Origin: Angelakisella sp.
GTDB lineage: Bacteria > Bacillota > Clostridia > Oscillospirales > Ruminococcaceae
Assembly (NCBI GenBank): GCA_020024555.1
Contig: JAHHTQ010000005.1
Span: forward strand, 1-64,000
Direction: 5' to 3'
DNA: 64,000 bases
This document shows, one piece after another, positions 44,424 through 54,814 of the stretch. Position numbers and translations under genes: made by a program. Under the pieces are notes generated by a model. It did no database searches. It saw nothing but the letters and a program-made list of their open reading frames with translations, and had not been told where the DNA came from. The number at the start of each line of letters is the position of its first letter. Position 1 is the first letter of the stretch.

Positions 44424-45959
44424 ATGGAAGGTATTAACGCAGGGTGGTTATCCATTTTGCCACCTATTATCGCAATCGCTCTTGCATTAATTACAAAAGA
44501 GGTTATTTCATCACTGGTTATAGGAATATTGTCGGGTTCTGTAATATACGCTTTATTGTCTCCGGCAACAACAAATGTTATAGGCACTGTGTTTGACGGA
44601 ACGCTGTTTGCTTTAACAAATAATTTTTCGATACCTATAATTATATTTTTGGGGTTGTTGGGTTCGCTTGTATATGTTATTACCAAAGCGGGTGGTTCAC
44701 GCGCCTATGGAGAATGGGCGACAAAGAAAATTAAAACCCGTGCCGGAGCGCAGTTTGCCACATTCTTTTTGGGAATACTTATATTTATCGATGACTATTT
44801 TAACTGTTTGACAGTTGGTACTGTTATGAAACCTGTAACAGATAAACACAAAATATCACGGGTAAAACTCGCATACATTATAGATGCAACAGCAGCGCCA
44901 ATCTGCATAATTGCGCCTATTTCATCTTGGGCAGCTTCTGTTATGGTGTATATGGAAGGCTCAGGAATGAATGGAATGACAGCTTTTATAAAAGCTATTC
45001 CGTTTAATCTGTACGCTATGCTTACAATAGTTATGGTGTTGGTACTGTGCTTTACAAATTTAGAGTTTGGTTCTATGGCAAAGAGTGAAAGACTGGCTAT
45101 TGAAAAAGGTGATTTATCAATAGCAAAAGACACTGAGGAAATAAAAGAAGATGATATATCATCAAAGGGAACAGTGTTTGACTTGGTTATTCCTATTTTG
45201 GGTTTGGTTGTATTTTCAATAATTGCTATGCTGTACGTTGGCGGTTATTTCAATGGCAATATGACAGTTTTTCAGGCATTTGGAAATACAGATGCCGCCA
45301 TTGCCATAACTTATGGAGCAATATCCGCGCTTATACTTACATTTTTACTTTATATTCCACGTAAACTTATGAATTTCAAAGAGTTTATGGACGGTATGGG
45401 CAAAGGCGTAGGCACAATGACACAGGCTTTTATTATTCTTACTCTTGCATGGGGTATGGGCACAGTATGTCGTGATATGCTGGGTACAGGCGAATATGTC
45501 GGCAATTTGGTAAAAAATTCAAATATGACAGGCTCATTTATTCCTATTATAATATTTATCGTAGCCGCTTTCCTATCATTTTCTATGGGTACGTCTTGGG
45601 GTACTTTTGGTATACTTATTCCGATAATAATAGATATTTGTACAGCCATTGCGCCAGAAGTTATGATTATATCATTATCGGCAACTCTTGCCGGTTCTGT
45701 TTTCGGAGACCACTGTTCGCCAATATCAGATACAACAATTTTGTCATCAACAGGCGCGGGTTGCAATCACATTGACCATGTAAGTACGCAGATGTATTAT
45801 AGTATAGTAGTGGCAGCCTGTTGTATAGTTGGCTATTTAATAGCAGGTTTTACAAGAAATGTATACTTAACATTGGGTACATCAATAGTAATGTTGCTTG
45901 TATTATTAAAAGTTTTGCACACAGTAACAGAAAAAAGAAAAGTAGATATAAAAAATTAA
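44424..45959 (+). CDS. NhaC-family transporter, probable lysine transporter
   Basis: A 511-residue integral membrane protein of the Na+/H+ antiporter NhaC superfamily, with about 11-12 hydrophobic segments. Conserved stretches include GAGCNHIDHVSTQ near the C-terminus, FGDHCSPISDTTILSS, and FIDDYFNCLTVGTVMKPV. By homology alone it would be called an antiporter. The lysine riboswitch directly upstream, and the known link between L-boxes and this subfamily, make lysine the likely substrate. GGAGAAG lies before the ATG. It is monocistronic and terminated at 46011-46062. Confidence 0.9.
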   Translation: MEGINAGWLSILPPIIAIALALITKEVISSLVIGILSGSVIYALLSPATTNVIGTVFDGTLFALTNNFSIPIIIFLGLLGSLVYVITKAGGSRAYGEWATKKIKTRAGAQFATFFLGILIFIDDYFNCLTVGTVMKPVTDKHKISRVKLAYIIDATAAPICIIAPISSWAASVMVYMEGSGMNGMTAFIKAIPFNLYAMLTIVMVLVLCFTNLEFGSMAKSERLAIEKGDLSIAKDTEEIKEDDISSKGTVFDLVIPILGLVVFSIIAMLYVGGYFNGNMTVFQAFGNTDAAIAITYGAISALILTFLLYIPRKLMNFKEFMDGMGKGVGTMTQAFIILTLAWGMGTVCRDMLGTGEYVGNLVKNSNMTGSFIPIIIFIVAAFLSFSMGTSWGTFGILIPIIIDICTAIAPEVMIISLSATLAGSVFGDHCSPISDTTILSSTGAGCNHIDHVSTQMYYSIVVAACCIVGYLIAGFTRNVYLTLGTSIVMLLVLLKVLHTVTEKRKVDIKN

Positions 45960-46010
45960 AAATGTAAAGTGAAATAGTGTAAAAATATAGATATTAAAAA
46001 TAAAGTATAA

Positions 46011-46062
46011 AAAGAAACGGTTGTCAAACTTGTGTGGAGTTTTGTCAGCCGTTTCTTTTTTT
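46011..46062 (+). terminator. Terminator of the NhaC-family gene
   Basis: AAAGAAACGGTTG (46011-46023) pairs with CAGCCGTTTCTTT (46046-46058), 13 bp with one G-U and extra inner pairing. It ends in seven T (46056-46062). Confidence 0.85.
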
Positions 46063-46078
46063 GCAAAACAATATAATC

Positions 46079-46121
46079 AAAAAAAGCAACCGTTAATTTT
46101 AATTGATTAACAGTTGCTTTT
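46079..46121 (-). terminator. Terminator of the RNase J gene
   Basis: A 16-bp stem (46082-46097 with 46106-46121, one G-U) has a run of A on its left side (46079-46085), which is the U-run on the minus strand. It begins 10 nt after the RNase J stop. Confidence 0.82.
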
Positions 46122-46130
46122 ATTATTAAG

Positions 46131-48209
46131 TTACACTTCTTGTATTACGGTTATTATCATTGGTTTTCGTTTGGTTGTTGTAAAAATAAAGTCGGTTAAA
46201 TCATCACGTATTTTGTTTTTTATGGAATTAATATCGCGTGAATTGATAGGATAGAATTTATTAAGCGTGTGCATAAGTATTCTTGATGCGTCATTCAGTA
46301 GTTCTTCCGAGTCTTTCATATATACAAATCCGCGTGAGATAAGCTCAGGACCTGCGACTACTTCGCCTGTGTTTGAGTCAACTGTAATAACAGCGACAAG
46401 CAGTCCTTCTTCGGCAAGAAGTTTTCTGTCACGCAAAACAATACTGCCTACGTCACCTATGCCAAGTCCGTCAACTAGTACTTTACCGGCTGGGACAATA
46501 CTTGTTTTTTTCATATTTATTCCATCGGTTTCTATAACTTGTCCTATGTCGGCAACAATAATATTTTTGGGTGAATAACCCATACTTTTTGCTATTTCTG
46601 CATTTTTTACAAGGTGTTTGTATTCGCCATGTACCGGCATATAGAATTTTGGCTTGGTAAGCGCGATTATTGTTTTTATTTCGTCCTGACATGCGTGTCC
46701 TGATACGTGTATATCATACATACGGTCATATATAACTTGCGCGCCCAGTCTCATAAGTTCATTTATTACTTTACCAACGTGTTTTTCGTTTCCGGGAATA
46801 GGTGTAGCTGATATTATGATGTAGTCATTCGGTGTAATTTTAACTTGTCTGTGGTCACCTGTTGACATTCTTGCGAGCGCGCTGAGCGGTTCGCCTTGGC
46901 TACCTGTACTTATTACCACAAGTTGTCCGTCGGTGTAGTTATTCATAGTTTCAATATCGACAAAGACACCTTCTTTTACTTTTAGGTAGTCAAGCTCAAT
47001 AGCTTTTTGCACAACATTTACCATACTTCTGCCGAATACCGCAATTTTTCTCTTTGATTTAACAGCCGCATCGACAACTTGTTGAATACGGTATACGTTA
47101 CTTGCAAATGTTGCGATTACTATACGTTTACCCACAGCCTCGTGGAATAGCTTATCAAAGCTGTAACCGACTGTGCGTTCGCTTTTGCTGTAACCTTCCT
47201 TTTCGGCATTCGTACTGTCGCAAAGAAGCGCAAGTACGCCTTCGTCACCAAGTTCTCCGAGTCTGCGCAAGTCTATAATGTCACCGTTACCGGCAATAGG
47301 GGTATAGTCAATTTTAAAGTCGCCTGTTTGAATAACAACGCCTGCGGGAGTGTGTATAGCAAGCGCGCAACTATCGGGGAAAGAATGGTTTACATGTATA
47401 AACTCCACTGACATTTGTCCTGTATAGTACGTTTGTCGGGGTTCAACAACATGTAGTTTCGATTTTTCAAATAAGCCATGCTCACGCAGTTTGCCTTCGA
47501 TTAGTCCCATAGCAAGCTTTGTTGCATATACCGGAATATTAAAGTCACGGAGAAAATATGGAATAGCGCCTATATGGTCCTCGTGTCCGTGTGTTATAAA
47601 CAGTCCCTTTACCTTGTCAATATTTCGCGCAAGATAGGTAAAATCGGGGATAACCAAGTCAACGCCGAGCATATCGTTATCAGGAAAAGCAAGTCCGCAG
47701 TCAACAATCAATATTTCATTGTTGTATTCGTATGCTGTCATATTTTTACCTATTTCACCAAGTCCGCCAAGTGGTATTATTTTTAGTGGGAAAGGGGATT
47801 TTACGGCATTTTTATTTTGATTTTTTGATTTATTGTTTTTCTTGTTGTTATTTGTTTTTTTATTATTTGTCAAAATATCAACATCAAGATTGTTTTTTGT
47901 ATTGGTTTTTTTGTTAGGTTTATTACTGTTATTTTTTGCAATTTTCTTTGTTTTTTCCGATGTTATATCACTTGTCTTATTTTGTTTATTTTTATTGTTT
48001 TGCGCTCTTTTTTTGTTGATATTTTTCTTTTCCAATTCTTTTATTGTATCATTTGCAAGACTTTCCATTGCTTTTTTTGCAGTATTTTCCTTTGATACTG
48101 TATTTGTGTTGTTTTTCTTTATTTTTTCAGTAAAGCCTTCCGGAATTTTCAGCAGTTTATCCAGTGTAGGTGTTGGTTTAAATGTCTTATTATTGTTATT
48201 ATCTGTCAA
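46131..48209 (-). CDS. rnj: Ribonuclease J with long Lys/Asn-rich N-terminal extension
   Basis: RNase J is a metallo-beta-lactamase/beta-CASP endo- and 5'-3' exoribonuclease. It has 692 residues. The zinc motif is H207-G-H209-E-D211-H212 (FITHGHEDHIG) after PLGGLGEIGKNM. beta-CASP and C-terminal motifs include GSQGEPLSAL and PVHGEYKHL. The first 140 residues are an extension very rich in Lys and Asn, probably disordered and positively charged. Ordinary RNase J has about 555 residues. The start is TTG 48209 after GGAGGAG. A TTGACA-like -35 lies at 48349-48354 on the minus strand. Confidence 0.95.
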   Translation of the reverse strand: MTDNNNNKTFKPTPTLDKLLKIPEGFTEKIKKNNTNTVSKENTAKKAMESLANDTIKELEKKNINKKRAQNNKNKQNKTSDITSEKTKKIAKNNSNKPNKKTNTKNNLDVDILTNNKKTNNNKKNNKSKNQNKNAVKSPFPLKIIPLGGLGEIGKNMTAYEYNNEILIVDCGLAFPDNDMLGVDLVIPDFTYLARNIDKVKGLFITHGHEDHIGAIPYFLRDFNIPVYATKLAMGLIEGKLREHGLFEKSKLHVVEPRQTYYTGQMSVEFIHVNHSFPDSCALAIHTPAGVVIQTGDFKIDYTPIAGNGDIIDLRRLGELGDEGVLALLCDSTNAEKEGYSKSERTVGYSFDKLFHEAVGKRIVIATFASNVYRIQQVVDAAVKSKRKIAVFGRSMVNVVQKAIELDYLKVKEGVFVDIETMNNYTDGQLVVISTGSQGEPLSALARMSTGDHRQVKITPNDYIIISATPIPGNEKHVGKVINELMRLGAQVIYDRMYDIHVSGHACQDEIKTIIALTKPKFYMPVHGEYKHLVKNAEIAKSMGYSPKNIIVADIGQVIETDGINMKKTSIVPAGKVLVDGLGIGDVGSIVLRDRKLLAEEGLLVAVITVDSNTGEVVAGPELISRGFVYMKDSEELLNDASRILMHTLNKFYPINSRDINSIKNKIRDDLTDFIFTTTKRKPMIITVIQEV

Positions 48210-48752
48210 TTTAACTCCTCCATTTCGTTTTTTGGTTTTAATTGGGCATAAATATGTAAAGTTTTTCTGTATTTATTTTTGTACCCATTACGGCGTGTTT
48301 ATTCGTATTACATTTAATATTTTTTAATATTTATTGCTAATATACATCTGTCAATGCTGTTGTTTGTAAAATGGCATAGTTATCCTATAAAAGCTTTAAT
48401 TTTAACAAATGTTTATTTAATTGGGTTAAATATGTATTAATTAAACATACCAAAATTCATATTTCTTTGATTATAATATTTATTTATGCAACAACAAAAG
48501 AGTGATAAAAATTTACATTTTTTTATCACTAAAAGAAATATAAGTATTTGTTTTTTTATATAAAAAGTTGCAAACACTATTGCAACTAAGCCGTCTGATT
48601 TTAGTTCAATATAATGATTAATAAAAATAATTTTTATAAATTTACAGTAATTAAAATAATATTTACAAAAATTATAACTACATAACTCTAATAATTATTT
48701 TAATTATATAGTTAAAAATATTTTATGTCAAGCGTATATTGTCGGATAGTGT
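48210..48752. other. 543-bp intergenic region upstream of RNase J
   Basis: No ORF looks real. Minus-strand promoter elements for RNase J may lie at 48324-48354 (TTGACA with a weak -10). An 11-bp stem with T/A-rich loop lies at 48501-48530, and a terminator-like hairpin at 48562-48586. The remainder is A/T-rich without recognisable features. The long spacer suggests a sizeable 5' leader for RNase J, as known for autoregulated RNase genes. Confidence 0.5.
48562..48586 (-). terminator. Terminator downstream of the radical SAM gene
   Basis: On the minus strand GTTGCAA (48586-48580), a 6-nt loop and TTGCAAC (48573-48567) are followed by TTTTT (48566-48562). It lies about 165 nt after the stop of the gene ending at 48753. 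Confidence 0.6.
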
Positions 48753-49640
48753 CTATATGCCTTCTAGGTTGAAGCAAGGCGTATACTCCTCGCTGGCGGA
48801 AGATAGGTCTTGACAATAGCCATCGAATATGGAATTTTCCACTTTTTCCATAACTCTGTCTACTTCCCATTGTTCCAATTTCCGTTTGAGAAAATCTATA
48901 TCCCCGTCATAGAAAGTAGGTGTATATTGGCTCATTATACTTATCAAAATTTCGTCTGATAAAAATGTATTTTCAAGCTCGTCTATTATATCAAGCGTAT
49001 CTGATGTATTATCGGGTATTACAAGGTGACGTATTATTACGCCTCTTTTTAGTATTCCGTTGTCATCAAATGTATATTTACCACATTGTCTAACCATTTC
49101 CTGTATAGCGGACATAGTTTTTTCGTAGTAGTTGGGTGTTTTTGAAAGTGCCTTTGAAAGAGAAGAACTCATATATTTTAAATCTGTAAGATAAATATCA
49201 ATTTTACCATCTAACATTTTAAGTGTTTCAACATTTTCATACCCGCTTGTGTTATAGACAACCGGAATATGAAGTTTGTCTTTGACCAAATCAAGCGCCT
49301 GTGATATTTGCATAGCAAAGTGCGTAGGGGTAACCAAATTTATATTGTGCGCATTTTTTTCTTGCAGTTCCAAAAATATTTCGGCAAGTCGCCCTATGCT
49401 TATTTCTTTTCCGAAATTTCCCGCGCTTATATCTTTGTTTTGACAAAATACACATTTCAGCGGGCAACCTGAAAAAAACACAGTGCCTGAACCTTGTGAA
49501 CCGCTGATACATGGTTCTTCAAAGTAGTGAAGCGCCGCCCGCGCAAGTTTTACAGTGGAAGTACCACCGCAAAAACCCTGTTTTTCATATCTGTCTATAC
49601 CACATTTTCGTGGGCATATTTTACAATTATGCAAATCCAT
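48753..49640 (-). CDS. PflX-like radical SAM protein (COG1313 type)
   Basis: A radical S-adenosylmethionine enzyme related to pyruvate formate-lyase activases but of unknown substrate. The 4Fe-4S motif is C59-x3-C63-x2-C66 in FFSGCPLKCVFCQN. A second cysteine set at the N-terminus (C6, C9, C13, C24) suggests an extra cluster. The conserved VTPTHFAMQI and DIYLTDLKYM stretches are in place in the TIM-barrel. It has 295 residues, full length. It is not adjacent to a glycyl radical enzyme, so a pyruvate formate-lyase partner is not implied. Confidence 0.88.
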   Translation of the reverse strand: MDLHNCKICPRKCGIDRYEKQGFCGGTSTVKLARAALHYFEEPCISGSQGSGTVFFSGCPLKCVFCQNKDISAGNFGKEISIGRLAEIFLELQEKNAHNINLVTPTHFAMQISQALDLVKDKLHIPVVYNTSGYENVETLKMLDGKIDIYLTDLKYMSSSLSKALSKTPNYYEKTMSAIQEMVRQCGKYTFDDNGILKRGVIIRHLVIPDNTSDTLDIIDELENTFLSDEILISIMSQYTPTFYDGDIDFLKRKLEQWEVDRVMEKVENSIFDGYCQDLSSASEEYTPCFNLEGI

Positions 49641-49681
49641 TTGTTTCTCTGACTTTCCTATGTTATTATTTTAGCTTATGC

Positions 49682-50668
49682 TTAAATTCTGTTTATTCTC
49701 TTTTGCATACGGATATCGTTACCGTTAAATTTAAAAGCTTTGTAACCGAAAAGTATTCTTGATGCTATACGGTTTTCATACTTTGCGGATAAAGTTTGCA
49801 AATCTACATTGGTTGTTATTATTGTTGCCTGATTATTTAGTATTCTTTGATTTATAACATTGTATATAACCGATTGTGTAAAACTTGTAATAAATTCTGA
49901 GCCGAGGTCATCAATAATCAGTAGTGGCACAGTGCATATATCTTCTGTAATTTCTCTATCCATAAAAGTGGGTGATTTATCAAAACGCACACGTTCAAAG
50001 GCATCTATAAGTTCTTGCGCGGAAAGAAAACGGGCGTAGCTTATTTTATCTTTTTGTATTGCGTTATTTGCTATTGCAAGAGAAAGATGTGTTTTTCCCA
50101 GTCCCGTACCCCCCAAAAACAAAAGACTTTCAGGATTGTAGGCTATATTTTCGCTGTAATTTATGCAGTAGTTTAGCAGTTTTTCCATATTTTTTCTGCA
50201 TTCGTTACCTATATCGTCACTGATAGGGTAGTAATTTAGTTTGAAGTTTGCAAAATCGCAGACAGTATCACCTATATTTTGCGGTAAAGCAAAACCGCTG
50301 TATTGCCTTAATAATTCCGTATAGCATTTGCAACGTTTTCCTTTATAGAAACCAGTATCTTCGCAAAGCGGACAGCGGTATTTAATATCCAAAACATCTT
50401 TTGGATAACCTAAGCTTTCGATAATTTCCGTTTTTTTATCATGTAATAATTTTATCTGTTCTTTTATTGTATTGATTTTTTCGGTATCGCCTGAAATTGC
50501 TGTTATTGCTATTTCTTTTGCAATTCCCGCTATATCGCTGTCGATATTATATAGAACAGGCGCTTTTTGATATATTTCTTCTTTTAATTTTTGTTGTGTG
50601 TTTATTGCTGTATCTCTGTATTTTGACAGTATTTCTTTAACTTTTTCTTTTGTCTGTTGTTCATTCAT
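49682..50668 (-). CDS. Primosomal helicase loader, DnaI/DnaC-like ATPase
   Basis: Loads the replicative helicase at origins and forks. It has 328 residues. The N-terminal helical domain ends in a zinc-like motif (YRCPLCEDTGFYKGKRCKC). The AAA+ domain has Walker A LGGTGLGKTHLSL (about 185), Walker B LLIIDDLGSEF and sensor 1 ATIITTN. The arginine near the end (RIASRILF) fits the family. It follows the DnaD-domain gene by 3 nt, giving the classic pair of loader and co-loader. IstB transposition helpers look similar, but no transposase is near. Confidence 0.9.
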   Translation of the reverse strand: MNEQQTKEKVKEILSKYRDTAINTQQKLKEEIYQKAPVLYNIDSDIAGIAKEIAITAISGDTEKINTIKEQIKLLHDKKTEIIESLGYPKDVLDIKYRCPLCEDTGFYKGKRCKCYTELLRQYSGFALPQNIGDTVCDFANFKLNYYPISDDIGNECRKNMEKLLNYCINYSENIAYNPESLLFLGGTGLGKTHLSLAIANNAIQKDKISYARFLSAQELIDAFERVRFDKSPTFMDREITEDICTVPLLIIDDLGSEFITSFTQSVIYNVINQRILNNQATIITTNVDLQTLSAKYENRIASRILFGYKAFKFNGNDIRMQKRINRI

Positions 50669-50671
50669 ATA

Positions 50672-51790
50672 TTAAAACCCCATATTACTTTTAAATACCT
50701 TTTCAATATCATTTATATCAAATGAGTTCATACCTGTGGTTTTATCAAGTTTGCCTGTGTTTATTTTTGAATTAGCGTTGTTTTTATCGTATTTTGTGGA
50801 TTCTTCTATTGCCTGTTTAATTGTGCGAACCCCGTTTTTGTTCCAGTTTTCAAGCGTTGTATTTACGTACGCAATAATGCTCTTTTCAGGTATTTCGTTT
50901 TTGGTTGCCCTTTCATAAGCCAATTCTATTACAGGCGCATCATAACCAAACTCCTCATACCATTTTATTATAAAGTCTTTTTCTTTTAATGTTAATTTTC
51001 TTTCAATTTTAAACATATTTTTTATTTCATTGTTGTTTGTATTGCGATTGTCAAGTAAAATTATGTAGTTTTCGGCGCTTTCCAAAGTATCTATACCGTT
51101 TTCAACCCACGTTTTAAGCTCTTTTATAATTGAATACATACTGTTTTTGCCGTTTTGTATACAGTAGGCAACAACCATTAACATATACTCGGGATCAAGA
51201 TTCATATAGACATAGTAGTATATAAATTCTTCTAATTCGGTGGGTGAAATAGGCTTTGCAAGTTGAAGTTGCAGTTCTTCTGTCAATATAGAAATATTTG
51301 GATCTGTTAAACTCATCTCGTGAATTTGGGCGGGAGATAGTTTTGCACGTGAATGTTGTATTTTTATTATCTGCTCTTTATCGTTTTTATTATTTATTGT
51401 GGTTGTCATAGGTACACTGCTTGCGGTATCTTTTTTGTGTTCCTGCTCTGTTTTTTTCCTTGTATTGTTTTTTATGTAGGTTTCGGTAGTTTCTATATCA
51501 AATTTTTCTTCGCCCTCACGAAGTATTTTTGTTTCGGTCTTTGTATGACTGGCGGTACTTTGAAAAATATCGGTAGTTTCCCAGTAGGAAAGGCAGTCCT
51601 CTACGTTTTCCACTGTCAGTGAAAGGTCATTTGCTATTTTTTGCGTATCAATAACGTCTTCGCCATACCGCAAAGCCATAAGCAGTACTTTTAATTGCAG
51701 TTCTGAGCATAGTTTTATATGTCTGTCTATTAATTTTGTGGGGACTGCAAAAATACTCCCCCACAAACCAAAATTAACTTTAAATTCCAT
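50672..51790 (-). CDS. DnaD-domain replication protein
   Basis: A 372-residue protein of the DnaD/DnaB primosome family. A winged-helix-like N-terminus (SELQLKVLLMALRYGEDVIDTQ) is followed by a charged linker (about 85-150). Two DnaB_2/DnaD domains come next, and the second carries the diagnostic Y-x3-I-x3-W block (IIAYVNTTLENWNKNG). Such proteins act with DnaI to load helicase at DnaA-opened origins. TGAGG precedes the ATG. It is upstream partner of the loader gene, 3 nt apart, so the two are surely co-expressed. Confidence 0.9.
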   Translation of the reverse strand: MEFKVNFGLWGSIFAVPTKLIDRHIKLCSELQLKVLLMALRYGEDVIDTQKIANDLSLTVENVEDCLSYWETTDIFQSTASHTKTETKILREGEEKFDIETTETYIKNNTRKKTEQEHKKDTASSVPMTTTINNKNDKEQIIKIQHSRAKLSPAQIHEMSLTDPNISILTEELQLQLAKPISPTELEEFIYYYVYMNLDPEYMLMVVAYCIQNGKNSMYSIIKELKTWVENGIDTLESAENYIILLDNRNTNNNEIKNMFKIERKLTLKEKDFIIKWYEEFGYDAPVIELAYERATKNEIPEKSIIAYVNTTLENWNKNGVRTIKQAIEESTKYDKNNANSKINTGKLDKTTGMNSFDINDIEKVFKSNMGF

Positions 51791-52200
51791 TACAACCTCA
51801 TTTTATCATTAATCAGAGAATGACCTAATGTCATTTGTTTTCTCTATATATTATGTGAATATTTATTAAAATATAATTTCAAATAATTATAAAAATCTTT
51901 GTTTAAATTTATATATTTTTTATTTAACCGAACACAAAAAAGTTTTACTCTGTTATTTTTGGAAAATTGTATTTTTATGGGGACAAATTTCATATAAATC
52001 AGTCCTTGGAAACGTTTAAGATTAAATTGAAAGACGCTTTGCAATATTAAAACTTTTCTGTTTGATTAATTTCAAATATTTTGTAATTTTTTGTGTTTTT
52101 TTGCTGTCTAAACAGTATAACATAATATATGCTCTTTTTCAAATAAATATCGAATTTTTATTTATATAAATAATGTAAAAAGTAGGTGTAATATGTAGAC
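51791..52200. other. Intergenic region between DnaD gene and repeat element
   Basis: 410 bp, strongly A/T-rich. A small palindrome AATGAC-N5-GTCATT lies just upstream of the DnaD gene (about 51819-51835). A 66-codon ORF on the minus strand (51844-52044) has no ribosome site or recognisable motif and is not called. Nothing else stands out. Confidence 0.5.
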
Positions 52201-52378
52201 TGTCAAAAAAACTTATTGCCAAAATTTACCTTCAAAAATATGCCTGCACGGCAAAAAGCGTTCCGTTTTCTGCGGAAAACGACTTAGGCTCTGCCAAAGA
52301 ACCGCAATTTCTTGAAAAAATTGAGTAAAATTTTTATATACTTCGTCATTGTTACGAATGACCATACATTTTTTGACA
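52201..52378. repeat. Dispersed 178-bp inverted-repeat element, copy 1
   Basis: The ends are a perfect 10-bp inverted repeat: TGTCAAAAAA (52201-52210) and TTTTTTGACA (52369-52378). A second copy lies at 60615-60790. The right-hand 132 nt (from 52247) are about 87% identical to that copy by hand alignment. Internal hairpins: CGTTTTC/GAAAACG (from 52264), GGC/GCC, CAATTT/AAATTG and GTCATT/AATGAC. No transposase is encoded, as in MITEs. A 66-codon ORF crosses it on the minus strand but is probably spurious. It sits downstream of the groEL terminator. Confidence 0.85.
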
Positions 52379-52411
52379 CGCTGTAATATTGTACATTTTT
52401 TAAAATAACAC

Positions 52412-52456
52412 AAAAAACAGCTTTCTATAATAAATATATATCTATTATAGAAAGCT
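52412..52456 (-). terminator. Terminator of the groESL operon
   Basis: A 14-bp perfect stem (52419-52432 with 52443-52456, AGCTTTCTATAATA) is followed on the minus strand by GTTTTTTG (52418-52412). It begins 41 nt after the groEL stop. Confidence 0.88.
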
Positions 52457-52496
52457 TGATATTAAATGTTATTTACTGCTTGCGCTTGTTTCGGAA

Positions 52497-54152
<1,656 letters not shown>

Positions 54153-54194
54153 TTATTTTTTTATATAATAAAATATGGTAATTATTTGAATTAA

Positions 54195-54534
<340 letters not shown>

Positions 54535-54549
54535 TTGATTACAATTTAT

Positions 54550-54577
54550 ATTGTAACTCTTTTTAAAATAAAATCAA
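54550..54577 (-). promoter_or_regulatory. Sigma-A promoter of groESL
   Basis: On the minus strand TTGATT (54577-54572), 16-nt spacer and TACAAT (54555-54550) lie just upstream of CIRCE, so HrcA would sit at the transcription start region. Confidence 0.65.
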
Positions 54578-54693
54578 GTAGTTTTTTTGAATTTTATAAA
54601 AAAACAACAAATTTAATAGTTTATTAAAAAATACAGATTTGTTTTTGTTATTATAAAATTTTTATGATATTTTATTATATTTTTTGATATAGG

Positions 54694-54722
54694 TTGATTT
54701 TTATTTTATTTTGTACTATTAT
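54694..54722 (+). promoter_or_regulatory. Sigma-A promoter of ackA
   Basis: TTGATT (54694-54699), 17-nt spacer, TATTAT (54717-54722), about 90 nt before the ackA start. Confidence 0.6.
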
Positions 54723-54814
54723 ATAACTTGTAGTGTGTACACAATTTTATGATTATTAAAGATAAAATTGTCAAAAATTATACAAAATACAGTCGAAGGA
54801 AGGTTATTTATTTA

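Noticed and set aside
47833-48327. 164-codon plus-strand ORF rich in Phe and Leu
   Set aside because: It is the reverse complement of the Lys/Asn-rich RNase J leader, whose codons read as Phe/Leu on the other strand. No ribosome site.
49682-50668. IstB-like transposition helper
   Set aside because: No transposase or inverted repeats are adjacent. The zinc-like N-terminus and a DnaD-domain partner 3 nt away fit a helicase loader.
51844-52044. 66-codon minus-strand ORF
   Set aside because: A/T-rich, Lys/Asn/Phe-biased as random sequence would be, with no ribosome site or conserved neighbour.
52213-52413. 66-codon minus-strand ORF
   Set aside because: It lies almost wholly in repeat copy 1, and in copy 2 the reading frame is broken after about 25 codons. 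Similar DNA explains the shared start, so a protein is unlikely.
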